From Allobosea sp. 117 (GTDB lineage: Bacteria; Pseudomonadota; Alphaproteobacteria; Rhizobiales; Xanthobacteraceae), in contig NZ_JNLC01000016.1 in NCBI RefSeq assembly GCF_000702305.1, positions 300,499-364,498 of the forward strand: a DNA stretch of 64,000 nucleotides. The letters run 5' to 3'. Under the pieces are notes generated by a model, which was not told where the DNA came from, did no database searches, and saw only the letters and a program-made list of their open reading frames with translations. Below, one piece after another: positions 9,632 through 18,982 of this stretch. Position 1 is the first letter of the stretch. The number at the start of each line of letters is the position of its first letter. Made by a program: the position numbers and the translations under genes.

Positions 9632-9725
9632 CGCGCGCATCGTCAGTCCCGGCCGGGGGCTGAACGGACGGTCGTGCTCGTTCGCGCGACAGGCTCTCCC
9701 GCAGATCCGCCGTCCCGTGTCCCCG

Positions 9726-9765
9726 CCTTCGAGATTGTTTCGAGCCTTTCCGCGAGGCTCGAAGG
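9726..9765 (+). promoter_or_regulatory. rpsF leader with two mutually exclusive hairpins
   Basis: TTCGAGCCT (9739-9747) pairs perfectly with AGGCTCGAA (9755-9763), leaving a 7-base loop that contains CCG. The overlapping segment CTCGAAGG (9758-9765) also pairs perfectly with CCTTCGAG (9726-9733). Both cannot form together. In many bacteria the S6:S18 complex binds its own rpsF leader at a structure with an exposed CCG. This leader is a candidate for that kind of autoregulation or for attenuation. The pairing is seen; the function is inferred. Confidence 0.45.
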
Positions 9766-9823
9766 GCTCGCCGCCGGGAGGACGACCCGCAATGGTGCGG
9801 AACATTAGGAAAGGCAACGGGAC

Positions 9824-10315
9824 ATGGCTCTCTACGAGCATGTTTTCCTCGCGCGCCAGGACGTGACGGCGCAGCAGGTCGAGGAAATGACCGCCCGCTT
9901 TAAGGGCGTGATCGAGGCGAATGGCGGTACGGTCGGCAAGGCCGAGTACTGGGGCGTCAAGACGCTCACCTACCGCATCCGCAAGAACCGCAAGGCGCAC
10001 TTCTCGCTGCTCAACATCGACGCCCCGGCGGCCGCAGTGGCCGAGATGGAGCGCCAGATGGGTATCGACGAGGACGTGCTGCGCTTCCTTACCATCCGCG
10101 TCGACGCGCTCGAGGACGGCCCGTCCGTGATGCTGCAGAAGCGCGACCGCGACGATCGCGGCGAGCGCGGCTTCGGTGATCGCGGCTTCGGCGGCGACCG
10201 CGGCTTCGGCGGAGGCGGACGCGGCTTCGGCGGCGACCGTGATCGTGGCGACCGTGGTGATCGCGGCCCGCGCCGTGATCGTGATGAAGCTCCTTCGAAC
10301 GTGGAGGCCGAGTGA
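9824..10315 (+). CDS. rpsF: 30S ribosomal protein S6 with Gly/Asp/Arg-rich tail
   Basis: S6 binds S18 and helix 22-23 of 16S rRNA on the 30S platform. The N-terminal 100 residues are standard: [13 protein letters not shown], then [18 protein letters not shown]. The protein is 163 residues, longer than the E. coli mature form. From about residue 107 it becomes a repetitive [13 protein letters not shown] tail ending [16 protein letters not shown] lies about 10 bases before the ATG. It overlaps rpsR by 4 bases (ATGA), so translation is coupled, which matches the S6:S18 stoichiometry. Confidence 0.96.
   Translation: MALYEHVFLARQDVTAQQVEEMTARFKGVIEANGGTVGKAEYWGVKTLTYRIRKNRKAHFSLLNIDAPAAAVAEMERQMGIDEDVLRFLTIRVDALEDGPSVMLQKRDRDDRGERGFGDRGFGGDRGFGGGGRGFGGDRDRGDRGDRGPRRDRDEAPSNVEAE
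10166..10290 (+). repeat. In-gene tandem repeat encoding the S6 tail
   Basis: CGCGGCTTCGG starts at 10166, 10181, 10199 and 10220, and is followed by GATCGTGGCGACCGTGG-type units. Together they encode the RGFG and GDRD/RGD repeats of the rpsF C-terminus. Spacing of 15, 18 and 21 bases keeps the frame. Such an array is prone to length change between strains. Confidence 0.75.
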
Positions 10316-10578
10316 TGGCTCTGGGTCCTACGGGCGGTTCGTCCGCCGGCGGCGCGCGCCGTCCCTTCTTCCGTCGTCGCAAGACCTGCCCGTTCTCCGG
10401 CGCCAATGCGCCGAAGATCGATTACAAGGATGTGCGGCTGCTGCAGCGCTACATCTCCGAGCGCGGCAAGATCGTGCCCTCGCGCATCACGGCGGTCTCC
10501 GCCAAGAAGCAGCGCGAGCTCGCCCAGGCGATCAAGCGCGCCCGCTTCCTCGGGCTGCTGCCCTTCGTGATCCGCTGA
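10312..10578 (+). CDS. rpsR: 30S ribosomal protein S18
   Basis: The 88-residue S18 has the canonical core [52 protein letters not shown] (abridged here as the run from IDYKD to KRAR) and C-terminal LGLLPFVIR. The protein pairs with S6 on the 30S platform. The start is coupled to the rpsF stop. The N-terminus has a short Gly/Ala-rich stretch ([13 protein letters not shown]) before the core, common in alphaproteobacteria. A GC-rich hairpin follows 56 bases after the stop. Confidence 0.97.
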   Translation: MMALGPTGGSSAGGARRPFFRRRKTCPFSGANAPKIDYKDVRLLQRYISERGKIVPSRITAVSAKKQRELAQAIKRARFLGLLPFVIR

Positions 10579-10634
10579 TCGCGAGTCGATTCAGGCACCT
10601 CGGCCTGAAAGCTGAGACAGCGCTTTAGAGTTTC

Positions 10635-10662
10635 GTTCCCGGCCGGGTGCCGGGAACCCTTT
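10635..10662 (+). terminator. Hairpin terminator downstream of rpsR
   Basis: GTTCCCGGC (10635-10643) and GCCGGGAAC (10649-10657) form a perfect 9-bp stem with a 5-base loop, followed by CCTTT. The U-tract is short, so it may be a partial terminator that lets some transcripts reach the DUF2232 gene and rplI. Confidence 0.6.
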
Positions 10663-10757
10663 GACCGATATCCGACAGGCGCGCGGGAATGGTCCCGTGG
10701 GTCTTGGCTGGGGCGGACGCGATCCTCCCCTAACCGCGAAGGCGGGACAGCTGGTCG

Positions 10758-11711
10758 ATGGCACAGCCCTATCTGATAGCACTGGGAGCCGGCGCGGCTT
10801 CCGCCCTCCTCGTCGCCACGGTCGCGACGGGAAGCGTGCTGTCCGTCCCCCTGTTCTATCTCGCCCCGCTTCCGGTGCTGATCGCCGGCATCGGCTGGTC
10901 GCAGGTCGCCGCGCTCATCGCGGCGTCGACCGCCGCCATCATTGTCAGCCTGTTCTTCGGCGCCGAGCTGCTGCTCGCCTATGTCACCGGCGTCGGCCTG
11001 CCGGCCTACGCGCTGTCCTATCTCGCCCTGATGGCGCGCGGCGATGACGACGGGCGCCGGCTCGAATGGTTCCCGGTCGGGCGGCTGGTGATCGCCGCCG
11101 CGATCGCCGGCACCCTCGCCGTCGCCGCGCTGATCCCGTTGGTGGCGAGCGACCTCGAAAGCTACCAGGCGGCGCTGAAGAGCCTGTTCCAGACCATGCT
11201 GACCGAGCGCGCGGACGGGCTGCCGGCGGATTCCGACCGCTTCCTCGACCTGCTGGTCGCGGTGATGCCGCCGGCCGCCGCCGTGCTGACCATGATGACG
11301 CAGCTCGGCAATCTCTGGCTTGCCGGGCGCATCGCTCGCACCTCGCAGCGCCTCATGCGGCCCTGGCCGAGCCTGCCGGACATGCGTCTGCCGCGCGGCA
11401 GCGCGGCGCTGCTATTCGGCGCCCTGATCGGCGGCGCGCTGGTATCCGGCTTCATCGGGCTCATCGCCGAGATGCTGGCGGCGACGCTGATCATGGCCTT
11501 CGGCCTCGCCGGCCTCGCCGTTCTGCACGCCATAACCCGCGGCGCGGCCGGGCGCACGCTGGTGCTGGCCACCGCCTGGCTGGCGGCGCTGGCGCTCGGC
11601 TGGCCGTTCCTGCTGCTGGCGCTGCTCGGCCTCGCCGACAGCTTCCTCGACATCAGAAGCCGCTTCGGCGGCCGGCGAACGGGCGGACCGCCTGCCGCCA
11701 ATGACGACTGA
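10758..11711 (+). CDS. DUF2232 multi-pass membrane protein
   Basis: A 317-residue integral membrane protein of the DUF2232 (YybS-like) family, whose molecular function is not established. About eight hydrophobic segments are visible, beginning LIALGAGAASALLVATVATG and ending LALGWPFLLLALLGLADSFLDIR. The pattern is an ECF-transporter-like bundle. The family is conserved between rpsR and rplI in Hyphomicrobiales, and here it is 45 bases before rplI, so it is probably in the ribosomal operon. I assign no reaction. Confidence 0.8.
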   Translation: MAQPYLIALGAGAASALLVATVATGSVLSVPLFYLAPLPVLIAGIGWSQVAALIAASTAAIIVSLFFGAELLLAYVTGVGLPAYALSYLALMARGDDDGRRLEWFPVGRLVIAAAIAGTLAVAALIPLVASDLESYQAALKSLFQTMLTERADGLPADSDRFLDLLVAVMPPAAAVLTMMTQLGNLWLAGRIARTSQRLMRPWPSLPDMRLPRGSAALLFGALIGGALVSGFIGLIAEMLAATLIMAFGLAGLAVLHAITRGAAGRTLVLATAWLAALALGWPFLLLALLGLADSFLDIRSRFGGRRTGGPPAANDD

Positions 11712-11756
11712 TTCCACTCACGACGAACAGACAGACGAACGAACGGAGAGATCAAG

Positions 11757-12329
11757 ATGGAAGTGATTCTGCTGGAGCGCGTGGCCAAGCTCGGCCAGAT
11801 GGGCGAGGTGGTGCGCGTGCGCGACGGCTTCGCGCGCAATTTCCTGCTGCCGAACGGCAAGGCGCTGCGCGCCACCAAGGAGAACAAGGCGCGCTACGAG
11901 ACGATGAAGGCGCAGCTCGAGACGCGCAACCTCGAGCTGAAGAGCGAGGCCACCAAGGTCGGCCAGAAGCTCGACGGCACCGAGGTGGTGCTGGTGCGTC
12001 AGGCCGGCGAGACCGGCCAGCTCTACGGCTCGGTGTCGACCCGCGACCTCGCCGAGGCGCTGACCGCCGCCGGCTTCACCGTCGCGCGCAACCAGATCGA
12101 GCTCAACCACCCGATCAAGACCATCGGCGTGCACGCCGTGCCGGTCATCCTGCACGCCGATGTCGAGGTCACGATCAAGGCGAACGTCGCCCGCAGCGCC
12201 GCCGAGGCCGAGCGTCAGTCGCGCGGCGAGGACCTGACCAGCATCCGTGACGAGGATGAGGACGAGGCCGAGGTCGCCGAGGAGATCGTCGAGGAGGCCG
12301 CGGCCGAAGGCGAAGCCACGGACGCCTGA
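11757..12329 (+). CDS. rplI: 50S ribosomal protein L9
   Basis: L9 binds 23S rRNA at the base of the L1 stalk and limits frameshifting. The N-terminal domain has the signature [21 protein letters not shown] and the run [15 protein letters not shown] long connecting helix follows, then the C-terminal rRNA-binding domain. The protein is 190 residues, with an acidic Glu/Asp/Ala-rich extension from about residue 160 ([19 protein letters not shown]) that E. coli L9 lacks. A strong terminator follows at 12365-12391. Confidence 0.96.
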   Translation: MEVILLERVAKLGQMGEVVRVRDGFARNFLLPNGKALRATKENKARYETMKAQLETRNLELKSEATKVGQKLDGTEVVLVRQAGETGQLYGSVSTRDLAEALTAAGFTVARNQIELNHPIKTIGVHAVPVILHADVEVTIKANVARSAAEAERQSRGEDLTSIRDEDEDEAEVAEEIVEEAAAEGEATDA

Positions 12330-12364
12330 GCCTCTTACCCAGCGTCATACGCCAAAATGCGTAG

Positions 12365-12391
12365 CCCGGCCGCCTCGCGGCCGGGTTTTTT
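12365..12391 (+). terminator. Intrinsic terminator after rplI
   Basis: CCCGGCCGC and GCGGCCGGG form a perfect 9-bp stem with a 3-base loop, followed directly by six T residues (12386-12391). This is the clearest Rho-independent terminator in the window and closes the ribosomal operon 36 bases after the rplI stop. Confidence 0.9.
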
Positions 12392-12410
12392 GCATTTCAG
12401 GGCTGCATCC

Positions 12411-12450
12411 AAAACATTGCGACACGCATTGTATTGTGGTGCAATGTTTT
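12411..12450 (+). promoter_or_regulatory. Perfect 10-bp inverted repeat upstream of the cyclopropane synthase
   Basis: AAAACATTGC (12411-12420) and its exact complement GCAATGTTTT (12441-12450) flank a 20-base spacer, 75 bases before the cfa start. The element is AT-rich in a GC-rich region and lies just past the rplI terminator, where the cfa promoter must be. No long U-tract or compact loop suggests a terminator, so a two-half-site operator is the better reading. No binding protein is identified. Confidence 0.5.
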
Positions 12451-12525
12451 TCATCAAATCAACCGACGCCCATGCTTTGGGCATGGAGAACTCGGGAGCG
12501 GGTTCCTTACTGGTGGAGGCGGCCG

Positions 12526-13785
12526 ATGGAGCGGTTGCTTGCGCGCGTATTGTCGCGAGTCGTTTCGAAGGGAAATCTGACCATCACTCTGGCCTCCGGC
12601 CGTCTCTACAGCTTCGGCGACGGCACCGGGGCGCCGCTCAGTATCCGCATAACGTCGAGCAAATGGCAGCGTGCCATCGCGCTCGACCCCGAGCTCAAGC
12701 TCGGTGAGGCCTATACCGAAGGCGGCCTCGTGATTGAGCAGGGCTCGGTCGCCGACCTGCTCGCCCTGCTGATGAGGCAGGTCGGGCTCACACCGCCGAA
12801 TGCCAGCGCCAAAGCACTCATGCGCCTGCGCTTCCTCGGCCGGCGGATCGCGCAATTCAACCCGCCGGGGCGCTCCAAGCAGAACGTCGCGCATCATTAC
12901 GACCTCGACGGGCGACTCTACTCGCTCTTCCTCGATGCCGACCGGCAATATTCCTGCGCCTATTTCGAGCGACCCGGGCAGACGCTGGACGACGCGCAGC
13001 TCGCCAAGAAGCGGCACATCGCGGCGAAGCTGCTGTTCGACAGGCCCGACCTCACCGCCCTCGATATCGGCTGCGGATGGGGCGGACTCGGGCTTTATCT
13101 CGCGCAGAACGCCGGGGCCCGCGTCACCGGCGTGACGCTCTCGGAGGAGCAGCTCGGCGTCGCCAGGTGCCGCGCCGAGGAGAGCGACCTCGCCGAACGC
13201 GTCGAGTTCCGCCTGCAGGACTACCGCGCCACGCCCGGCCCGTTCGACCGCATCGTCTCGGTCGGCATGTTCGAGCATGTCGGCGTGGGCCATTACGAAG
13301 AGTATTTCGGGCAGATCGCCAAGCTGCTCAAGGACGACGGCGTGGCGCTGGTCCACTCGATCGGCCGCTCGGAGGGACCGGGCATCACCAATCCCTGGAT
13401 CGCCAAGTACATCTTCCCTGGTGGCTATATCCCGGCGCTGTCTGAGGTGCTGCCGGCGATCGAGAAGGCGGGGCTCTATGTCACCGACATCGAGATCCTG
13501 CGCCTGCACTATGCCGAGACGCTGAAGGCGTGGCGTGAGCGCTTCATGGCCCATCACGAGGAAGCCGAGCGACTCTACGACGCAAAGTTCGTGCGGCTCT
13601 GGGAATTCTATCTCGCCGCTTCGGAGATGGCGTTCCGCCACCAGGGCATGATGATCTTCCAGATCCAGCTCGCCAAGCGCGAGGGCGTCGTGCCGATGAC
13701 GCGGAACTACATCGCCGAGGCTGAGGCCAAGCTCGCCGCCGCCGAGCGGCGCAACCGGCCGGGCCTGCGTTTGGCGGGGGAGTGA
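12526..13785 (+). CDS. cfa: Cyclopropane-fatty-acyl-phospholipid synthase
   Basis: Transfers a methylene from SAM to the cis double bond of membrane phospholipid acyl chains, usually on entry to stationary phase or acid stress. The 419-residue protein has the SAM-binding loop LDIGCGWGGLGLYLA, then TGVTLSEEQL. The family's active-site Cys is in RQYSCAYF and the His in VHSIGRSEGP; the segment WIAKYIFPGGYIP is highly conserved. An N-terminal sterol-carrier-like region precedes. ATG at 12526 has GGAGGCGG just upstream; the reading frame opens earlier, inside rplI, but that part is not Cfa-like. An unusual inverted repeat lies in its promoter region (12411-12450). Confidence 0.92.
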   Translation: MERLLARVLSRVVSKGNLTITLASGRLYSFGDGTGAPLSIRITSSKWQRAIALDPELKLGEAYTEGGLVIEQGSVADLLALLMRQVGLTPPNASAKALMRLRFLGRRIAQFNPPGRSKQNVAHHYDLDGRLYSLFLDADRQYSCAYFERPGQTLDDAQLAKKRHIAAKLLFDRPDLTALDIGCGWGGLGLYLAQNAGARVTGVTLSEEQLGVARCRAEESDLAERVEFRLQDYRATPGPFDRIVSVGMFEHVGVGHYEEYFGQIAKLLKDDGVALVHSIGRSEGPGITNPWIAKYIFPGGYIPALSEVLPAIEKAGLYVTDIEILRLHYAETLKAWRERFMAHHEEAERLYDAKFVRLWEFYLAASEMAFRHQGMMIFQIQLAKREGVVPMTRNYIAEAEAKLAAAERRNRPGLRLAGE

Positions 13786-13849
13786 TAAAGGCTGTCCGTT
13801 GCTTGCCCAAGGTCAGAGACCGAGAGGTATGTCGAGTTCCGGTACAATT

Positions 13850-13938
13850 GTCATCCCGGAGTGGCCGCAGGCCGTATCCAGGATCCAAGTCATATCAGAG
13901 GGCGATCCCGGCTCTCGCTCCGCTCAGCCGGAGATGAC
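13850..13938. repeat. Palindromic intergenic element, likely a dispersed repeat
   Basis: The element begins GTCATC-CCGG and ends CCGG-A-GATGAC, so its ends are inverted repeats with a one-base bulge. The interior holds the GTATCCAGGATCC and GATCCCGG/CCGGAG blocks seen in ~100-bp noncoding repeats that I recall from Hyphomicrobiales genomes. Only one copy is apparent here. It fills much of the 329-base gap between cfa and dnaB, and no gene is supported in that gap. Confidence 0.5.
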
Positions 13939-13989
13939 GGCGATACCAACGTGCGGTCGCGACGCACGCCGTGGGGTAGGCTCCCGGCA

Positions 13990-14018
13990 ATCCCCACACT
14001 CCCCACAAGTTCTCCACA
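13990..14018 (+). promoter_or_regulatory. Three CCACA motifs, one a near-consensus DnaA box, before dnaB
   Basis: ATCCCCACA (13990-13998), CTCCCCACA (13999-14007) and TTCTCCACA (14010-14018) follow one another about 97 bases before the dnaB start. The last differs from TTATCCACA at one position; the first two differ at three each. They may be a DnaA-binding cluster controlling dnaB, or a chance C-rich run. Confidence 0.35.
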
Positions 14019-14114
14019 GACAAATCTTAAAAGAATCACCGGAGAAATCGCACTGCCGCGGACCCAACAAGTGCGGTAGGGCTACCGCCTTCCTTTCGCG
14101 TATCTGGATTCGAC

Positions 14115-15608
14115 ATGCTCGACTCCCCTGCCCGCCCCGCGGCGGCGCCCGAACCCGCCTATCGCAGCGCCCCTCACAATGTGGAGGCGGAGCAGGCGCT
14201 GCTCGGCGCCATCCTCGTCAACAACGAGGCGTTCTACCGGGTCTCGGACTTCCTCGAGCCGCGGCACTTCTTCGAGCCGGTGCATGTGCGCATCTTCGAG
14301 ACCGCCGGCTCGCTGATCCGCGCCGGCAAGGTCGCCACCCCGGTGACGCTCAAGACCTTCCTGCCGCCGGAACTCGACCTCGGCGGGCTGACCGGCCCGC
14401 AATACCTCGCCCGCCTCGCGGCCGAGGCGACCACCATCATCAATGCCGAGGATTACGGGCGCACCATCTATGACCTGTCGGTGCGGCGCGACCTCATCGC
14501 CATCGGCGAGGAGATCGTCAACGAGGCCTATGACGCACCGATCGATTCGACCCCGCAGGGCCAGATCGAGGAGGCCGAGAAGCGGCTCTACGAGCTTGCC
14601 GAGACCGGGCGTTACGACGGCGGCTTCCTGCGCTTTACCGACGCGCTGAAGGAAGCGGTCGACATGGCGAGCCGCGCCTTCCAGCGCGACGGGCACCTGT
14701 CCGGCCTCGCCTGCGGCCTCGACGATCTCGACGGCATCATGGGCGGGCTGCAGCCCTCCGACCTGATCATCCTCGCCGGCCGCCCCGGCATGGGAAAGAC
14801 CGCGCTCGCCACCAACATCGCTTACAACGTCGCCGCCGCCTATCGCGGCGAGACGCTGCCGGACGGCTCGGTACGGGCGCTCGACGGCGGGGTGGTCGGC
14901 TTCTTTTCGCTGGAAATGTCGGCCGAGCAGCTCGCCACCCGTATCCTCGCCGAGCAGACCGAGATCCCCTCCTACAAGATCCGCCGCGGCGACATCTCCG
15001 AGAGCGACTTCGACAAGCTCGCCGCCGGCGCGCAGATCATGCAGACGATTCCCCTCTATATCGACGACACCGGCGGCATCTCCATCGCCCAGTTGCGCGC
15101 CCGCGCGCGGCGGCTGAAGCGCCAGCGCGGCCTCGACTTCATGGTGGTCGACTATCTCCAGCTACTCTCCGGTTCGAGCAAGCGCGCCTCCGAGGGTCGC
15201 GTACAGGAGATCACCGAGATCACCACCGGCCTGAAGGCGCTGGCCAAGGAACTCTCGGTGCCGATCATGGCGCTGTCCCAGCTCTCGCGTCAGGTCGAGT
15301 CGCGCGACGACAAGCGTCCGCAATTGTCCGACCTTCGCGAATCCGGCTCGATCGAGCAGGATGCCGACGTGGTGATGTTCGTGTTCCGCGAGGAGTACTA
15401 CCTCAAGAGCAAGGAGCCGAAGGAAGGCACCGAGGAATGGTTCAAGTGGGACACCGACTTGAAGTCCGTGCAGAACACGGCTGAGGTCATCATCGGCAAG
15501 CAGCGTCACGGGCCGACCGGCACCGTGAAGGTCGCCTTCGAGCCGCAGTTCACGCGCTTCTCCTCGCTCGCCCGCGAAGACCGGCTGCCGCCGCAGGGCG
15601 GATTGTGA
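14115..15608 (+). CDS. dnaB: Replicative DNA helicase
   Basis: Hexameric 5'-3' helicase that unwinds DNA at the replication fork and binds primase. The N-terminal domain is recognisable by YRSAPHNVEAEQALLGAIL. The RecA-like domain has Walker A GRPGMGKTALATN, Walker B in FMVVDYLQLL, and DnaB motifs SQLSRQVESRDDKRP and DLRESGSIEQDADVVMF. The protein is 497 residues with no intein, a common insertion in dnaB. The stop overlaps the possible GTG start of alr. Tandem CCACA motifs lie upstream. Confidence 0.97.
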   Translation: MLDSPARPAAAPEPAYRSAPHNVEAEQALLGAILVNNEAFYRVSDFLEPRHFFEPVHVRIFETAGSLIRAGKVATPVTLKTFLPPELDLGGLTGPQYLARLAAEATTIINAEDYGRTIYDLSVRRDLIAIGEEIVNEAYDAPIDSTPQGQIEEAEKRLYELAETGRYDGGFLRFTDALKEAVDMASRAFQRDGHLSGLACGLDDLDGIMGGLQPSDLIILAGRPGMGKTALATNIAYNVAAAYRGETLPDGSVRALDGGVVGFFSLEMSAEQLATRILAEQTEIPSYKIRRGDISESDFDKLAAGAQIMQTIPLYIDDTGGISIAQLRARARRLKRQRGLDFMVVDYLQLLSGSSKRASEGRVQEITEITTGLKALAKELSVPIMALSQLSRQVESRDDKRPQLSDLRESGSIEQDADVVMFVFREEYYLKSKEPKEGTEEWFKWDTDLKSVQNTAEVIIGKQRHGPTGTVKVAFEPQFTRFSSLAREDRLPPQGGL

Positions 15609-16747
15609 CAGGCGCGATCATGACTACGACCCCATATCCGGCGGTGGCCCCGGAGGAAGCCGGCGGCCATCTCACCATCGACCTCGGCGCGCTCGCCGCC
15701 AACTATGCCGACCTCGCCCGCCGCGTCGCGCCGGCGCAATGCGCGGCGGTGGTGAAGGGCGACGCCTACGGGCTCGGCCTCGAACCGGCAGCGCACGCCT
15801 TCTGGCGCGCCGGGGCGCGGGTGTTCTTCGTCGCGCTGCTCTCCGAGGCGCGGCGGCTGCGCACGGCGCTTCCCGAGGCGACGATCTATGTGCTGAACGG
15901 CCTGTTCGCCGGCACCGAGCCGGTCTATCGCGATCTCGAACTGCGGCCGGCGCTCGGCTCGATGGAGGAAATCGAGCGCTGGGCCGCCTATTGCGGAGAG
16001 ATCGGCGAGGCGCTGCCGGCCGCCGTTCACGTCGACACCGGCATGAACCGGCTCGGCCTCTCCCCCGCCGAGGCGGTGGGACTGGCGGAGTCCCCGGACC
16101 CGCTACCCTTCACCATGGCGCTGCTGATGAGCCATCTCGCCTGCGCGGATGATCCCTCGCATGCGCTGACGGCGCGCCAGCTCGAGGATTTCCAGGCCAT
16201 CGCCGCGCTGTTCCCCGGCGTTCCAGCCTCGCTCGCCAATTCGGCTGCGACGCTCGGCGACAAGGCGCTGCACTTCGACCTCGTGCGCCCGGGCATCGCG
16301 GTTTATGGCGGGCTTTCGCGTGGCGGCACCGCGCCGCTGCAGCCGGTGGTGCGGCTCGACCTGCGCATCATCCAGCTCCGCGACGTGCATGAGGGCGAGG
16401 CGGTCGGCTATGGCGCCGCCCAGACCGTCGGGCGTCTCTCGCGCATCGCGATCGTGTCGGCGGGCTATGCGGACGGCATCCCGCGCCTCGCCGGCTCGTC
16501 CGACCTCCGGCGCGGGGCGCAGCTCATCGTCGCCGGGCGGCGCTGCCCGCTGGTCGGGCGCATCTCCATGGACCTGATGGCGATCGACGTCACTGAGGTG
16601 CCAACGGGCGAGGTGGAGGCTGGCGACTTCGCCACGCTGCTCGGCGAGGGCATCGGCGTCGACGAGCTCGCCCGCCACGCCGAAACCATCGGCTACGAGA
16701 TCCTGACCTCGCTCGGCCGGCGCTATCACCGCCGCTATATTGGCTGA
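15605..16747 (+). CDS. alr: Alanine racemase
   Basis: A PLP enzyme interconverting L- and D-alanine for peptidoglycan. The cofactor lysine is in CAAVVKGDAYGLG. The C-terminal domain carries the opposite-face tyrosine in RIAIVSAGYADGIPR and the segment GRISMDLMAIDVT. RPGIAVYGG is also standard. The 380-residue form begins at a GTG that overlaps the dnaB stop; an ATG at 15620 would remove five residues and is equally plausible. Coupling to dnaB and then radA matches other Hyphomicrobiales. Confidence 0.94.
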   Translation: MTGAIMTTTPYPAVAPEEAGGHLTIDLGALAANYADLARRVAPAQCAAVVKGDAYGLGLEPAAHAFWRAGARVFFVALLSEARRLRTALPEATIYVLNGLFAGTEPVYRDLELRPALGSMEEIERWAAYCGEIGEALPAAVHVDTGMNRLGLSPAEAVGLAESPDPLPFTMALLMSHLACADDPSHALTARQLEDFQAIAALFPGVPASLANSAATLGDKALHFDLVRPGIAVYGGLSRGGTAPLQPVVRLDLRIIQLRDVHEGEAVGYGAAQTVGRLSRIAIVSAGYADGIPRLAGSSDLRRGAQLIVAGRRCPLVGRISMDLMAIDVTEVPTGEVEAGDFATLLGEGIGVDELARHAETIGYEILTSLGRRYHRRYIG

Positions 16748-16756
16748 CGCGCCGCC

Positions 16757-18184
<1,428 letters not shown>

Positions 18185-18290
18185 CGCGCCCGCCGCGGCA
18201 CGCTATACGTCGCGCGCGCCCGATTGAGCCCGCTGCGAGATTCGATTCCCACATCGCGCGTCGCGGGAAAACCGCTTCAGCCATGGTGCG

Positions 18291-18878
18291 TTGGCCTTGA
18301 CGCTGCTCGACATCCTCCTCCTCGCCGTCATGCTGATCTCCGGCCTGCTCGCCATGGTGCGCGGCTTCGTGCGGGAGGTCTTCGCCATCGCCTCCTGGGT
18401 CGCCGCTGCGGTGGTGACGCTCTATGCCTATCCGCACGCGCTGCCGCTGGCGAAGCAGTACATCTCGCAGGACACCATCGCGATGGCGGCGGCGGTCGGC
18501 GGCGTGTTCATCGTCACGCTGCTGGTGGTCTCGATCATCACCGTGCGAATCTCGGACGCCATCCTCGACAGCCGCATCGGCGCGCTGGACCGCACGCTCG
18601 GCTTCTTGTTCGGGCTCGCGAGAGGATTCCTTATAGTGGTGGTCGCCTTCCTGTTCTTCAACTGGCTGGTCCAGAGCGAACAGGGCCGCCCGGACTGGAT
18701 TCGCGACGCGCGCTCGCGGGTGGTCTTGCAAAGCGCCGGCGACTGGCTCATCTCCGTGTTGCCGGAGGATCCTGAGAAGCTCATCCGCGAGATGCGCCAG
18801 AAGGACACCGACACGGAGCCGACCGAACCGCCGCCGGAGCCTGTTACTCCGCCGCAGCCTTCGCCGCCGGCACAGTAA
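18291..18878 (+). CDS. cvpA: CvpA family membrane protein
   Basis: CvpA proteins are small inner-membrane proteins; in E. coli cvpA is linked to colicin V production and envelope stress, and it lies beside purF. The 195-residue protein has four hydrophobic segments, starting LTLLDILLLAVMLISGLLAMVRGFVREV (the RGFVRE motif is a family signature). It has a Pro/Glu-rich C-terminus (EPTEPPPEPVTPPQPSPP). The start is a TTG at 18291, because no ATG or GTG is in frame close by; this start is the least certain part. It is followed 104 bases later by purF. Confidence 0.85.
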   Translation: MALTLLDILLLAVMLISGLLAMVRGFVREVFAIASWVAAAVVTLYAYPHALPLAKQYISQDTIAMAAAVGGVFIVTLLVVSIITVRISDAILDSRIGALDRTLGFLFGLARGFLIVVVAFLFFNWLVQSEQGRPDWIRDARSRVVLQSAGDWLISVLPEDPEKLIREMRQKDTDTEPTEPPPEPVTPPQPSPPAQ

Positions 18879-18982
18879 TTGCTGGGAATCGGTGGAACGG
18901 ACATCGTTCCGCCGATTTGCTCTCTATGAGAAGCCTTCAGAAGCGCGCGGCGCCTCGCGCGGAGCGTTCGGAGATTTCGGAC

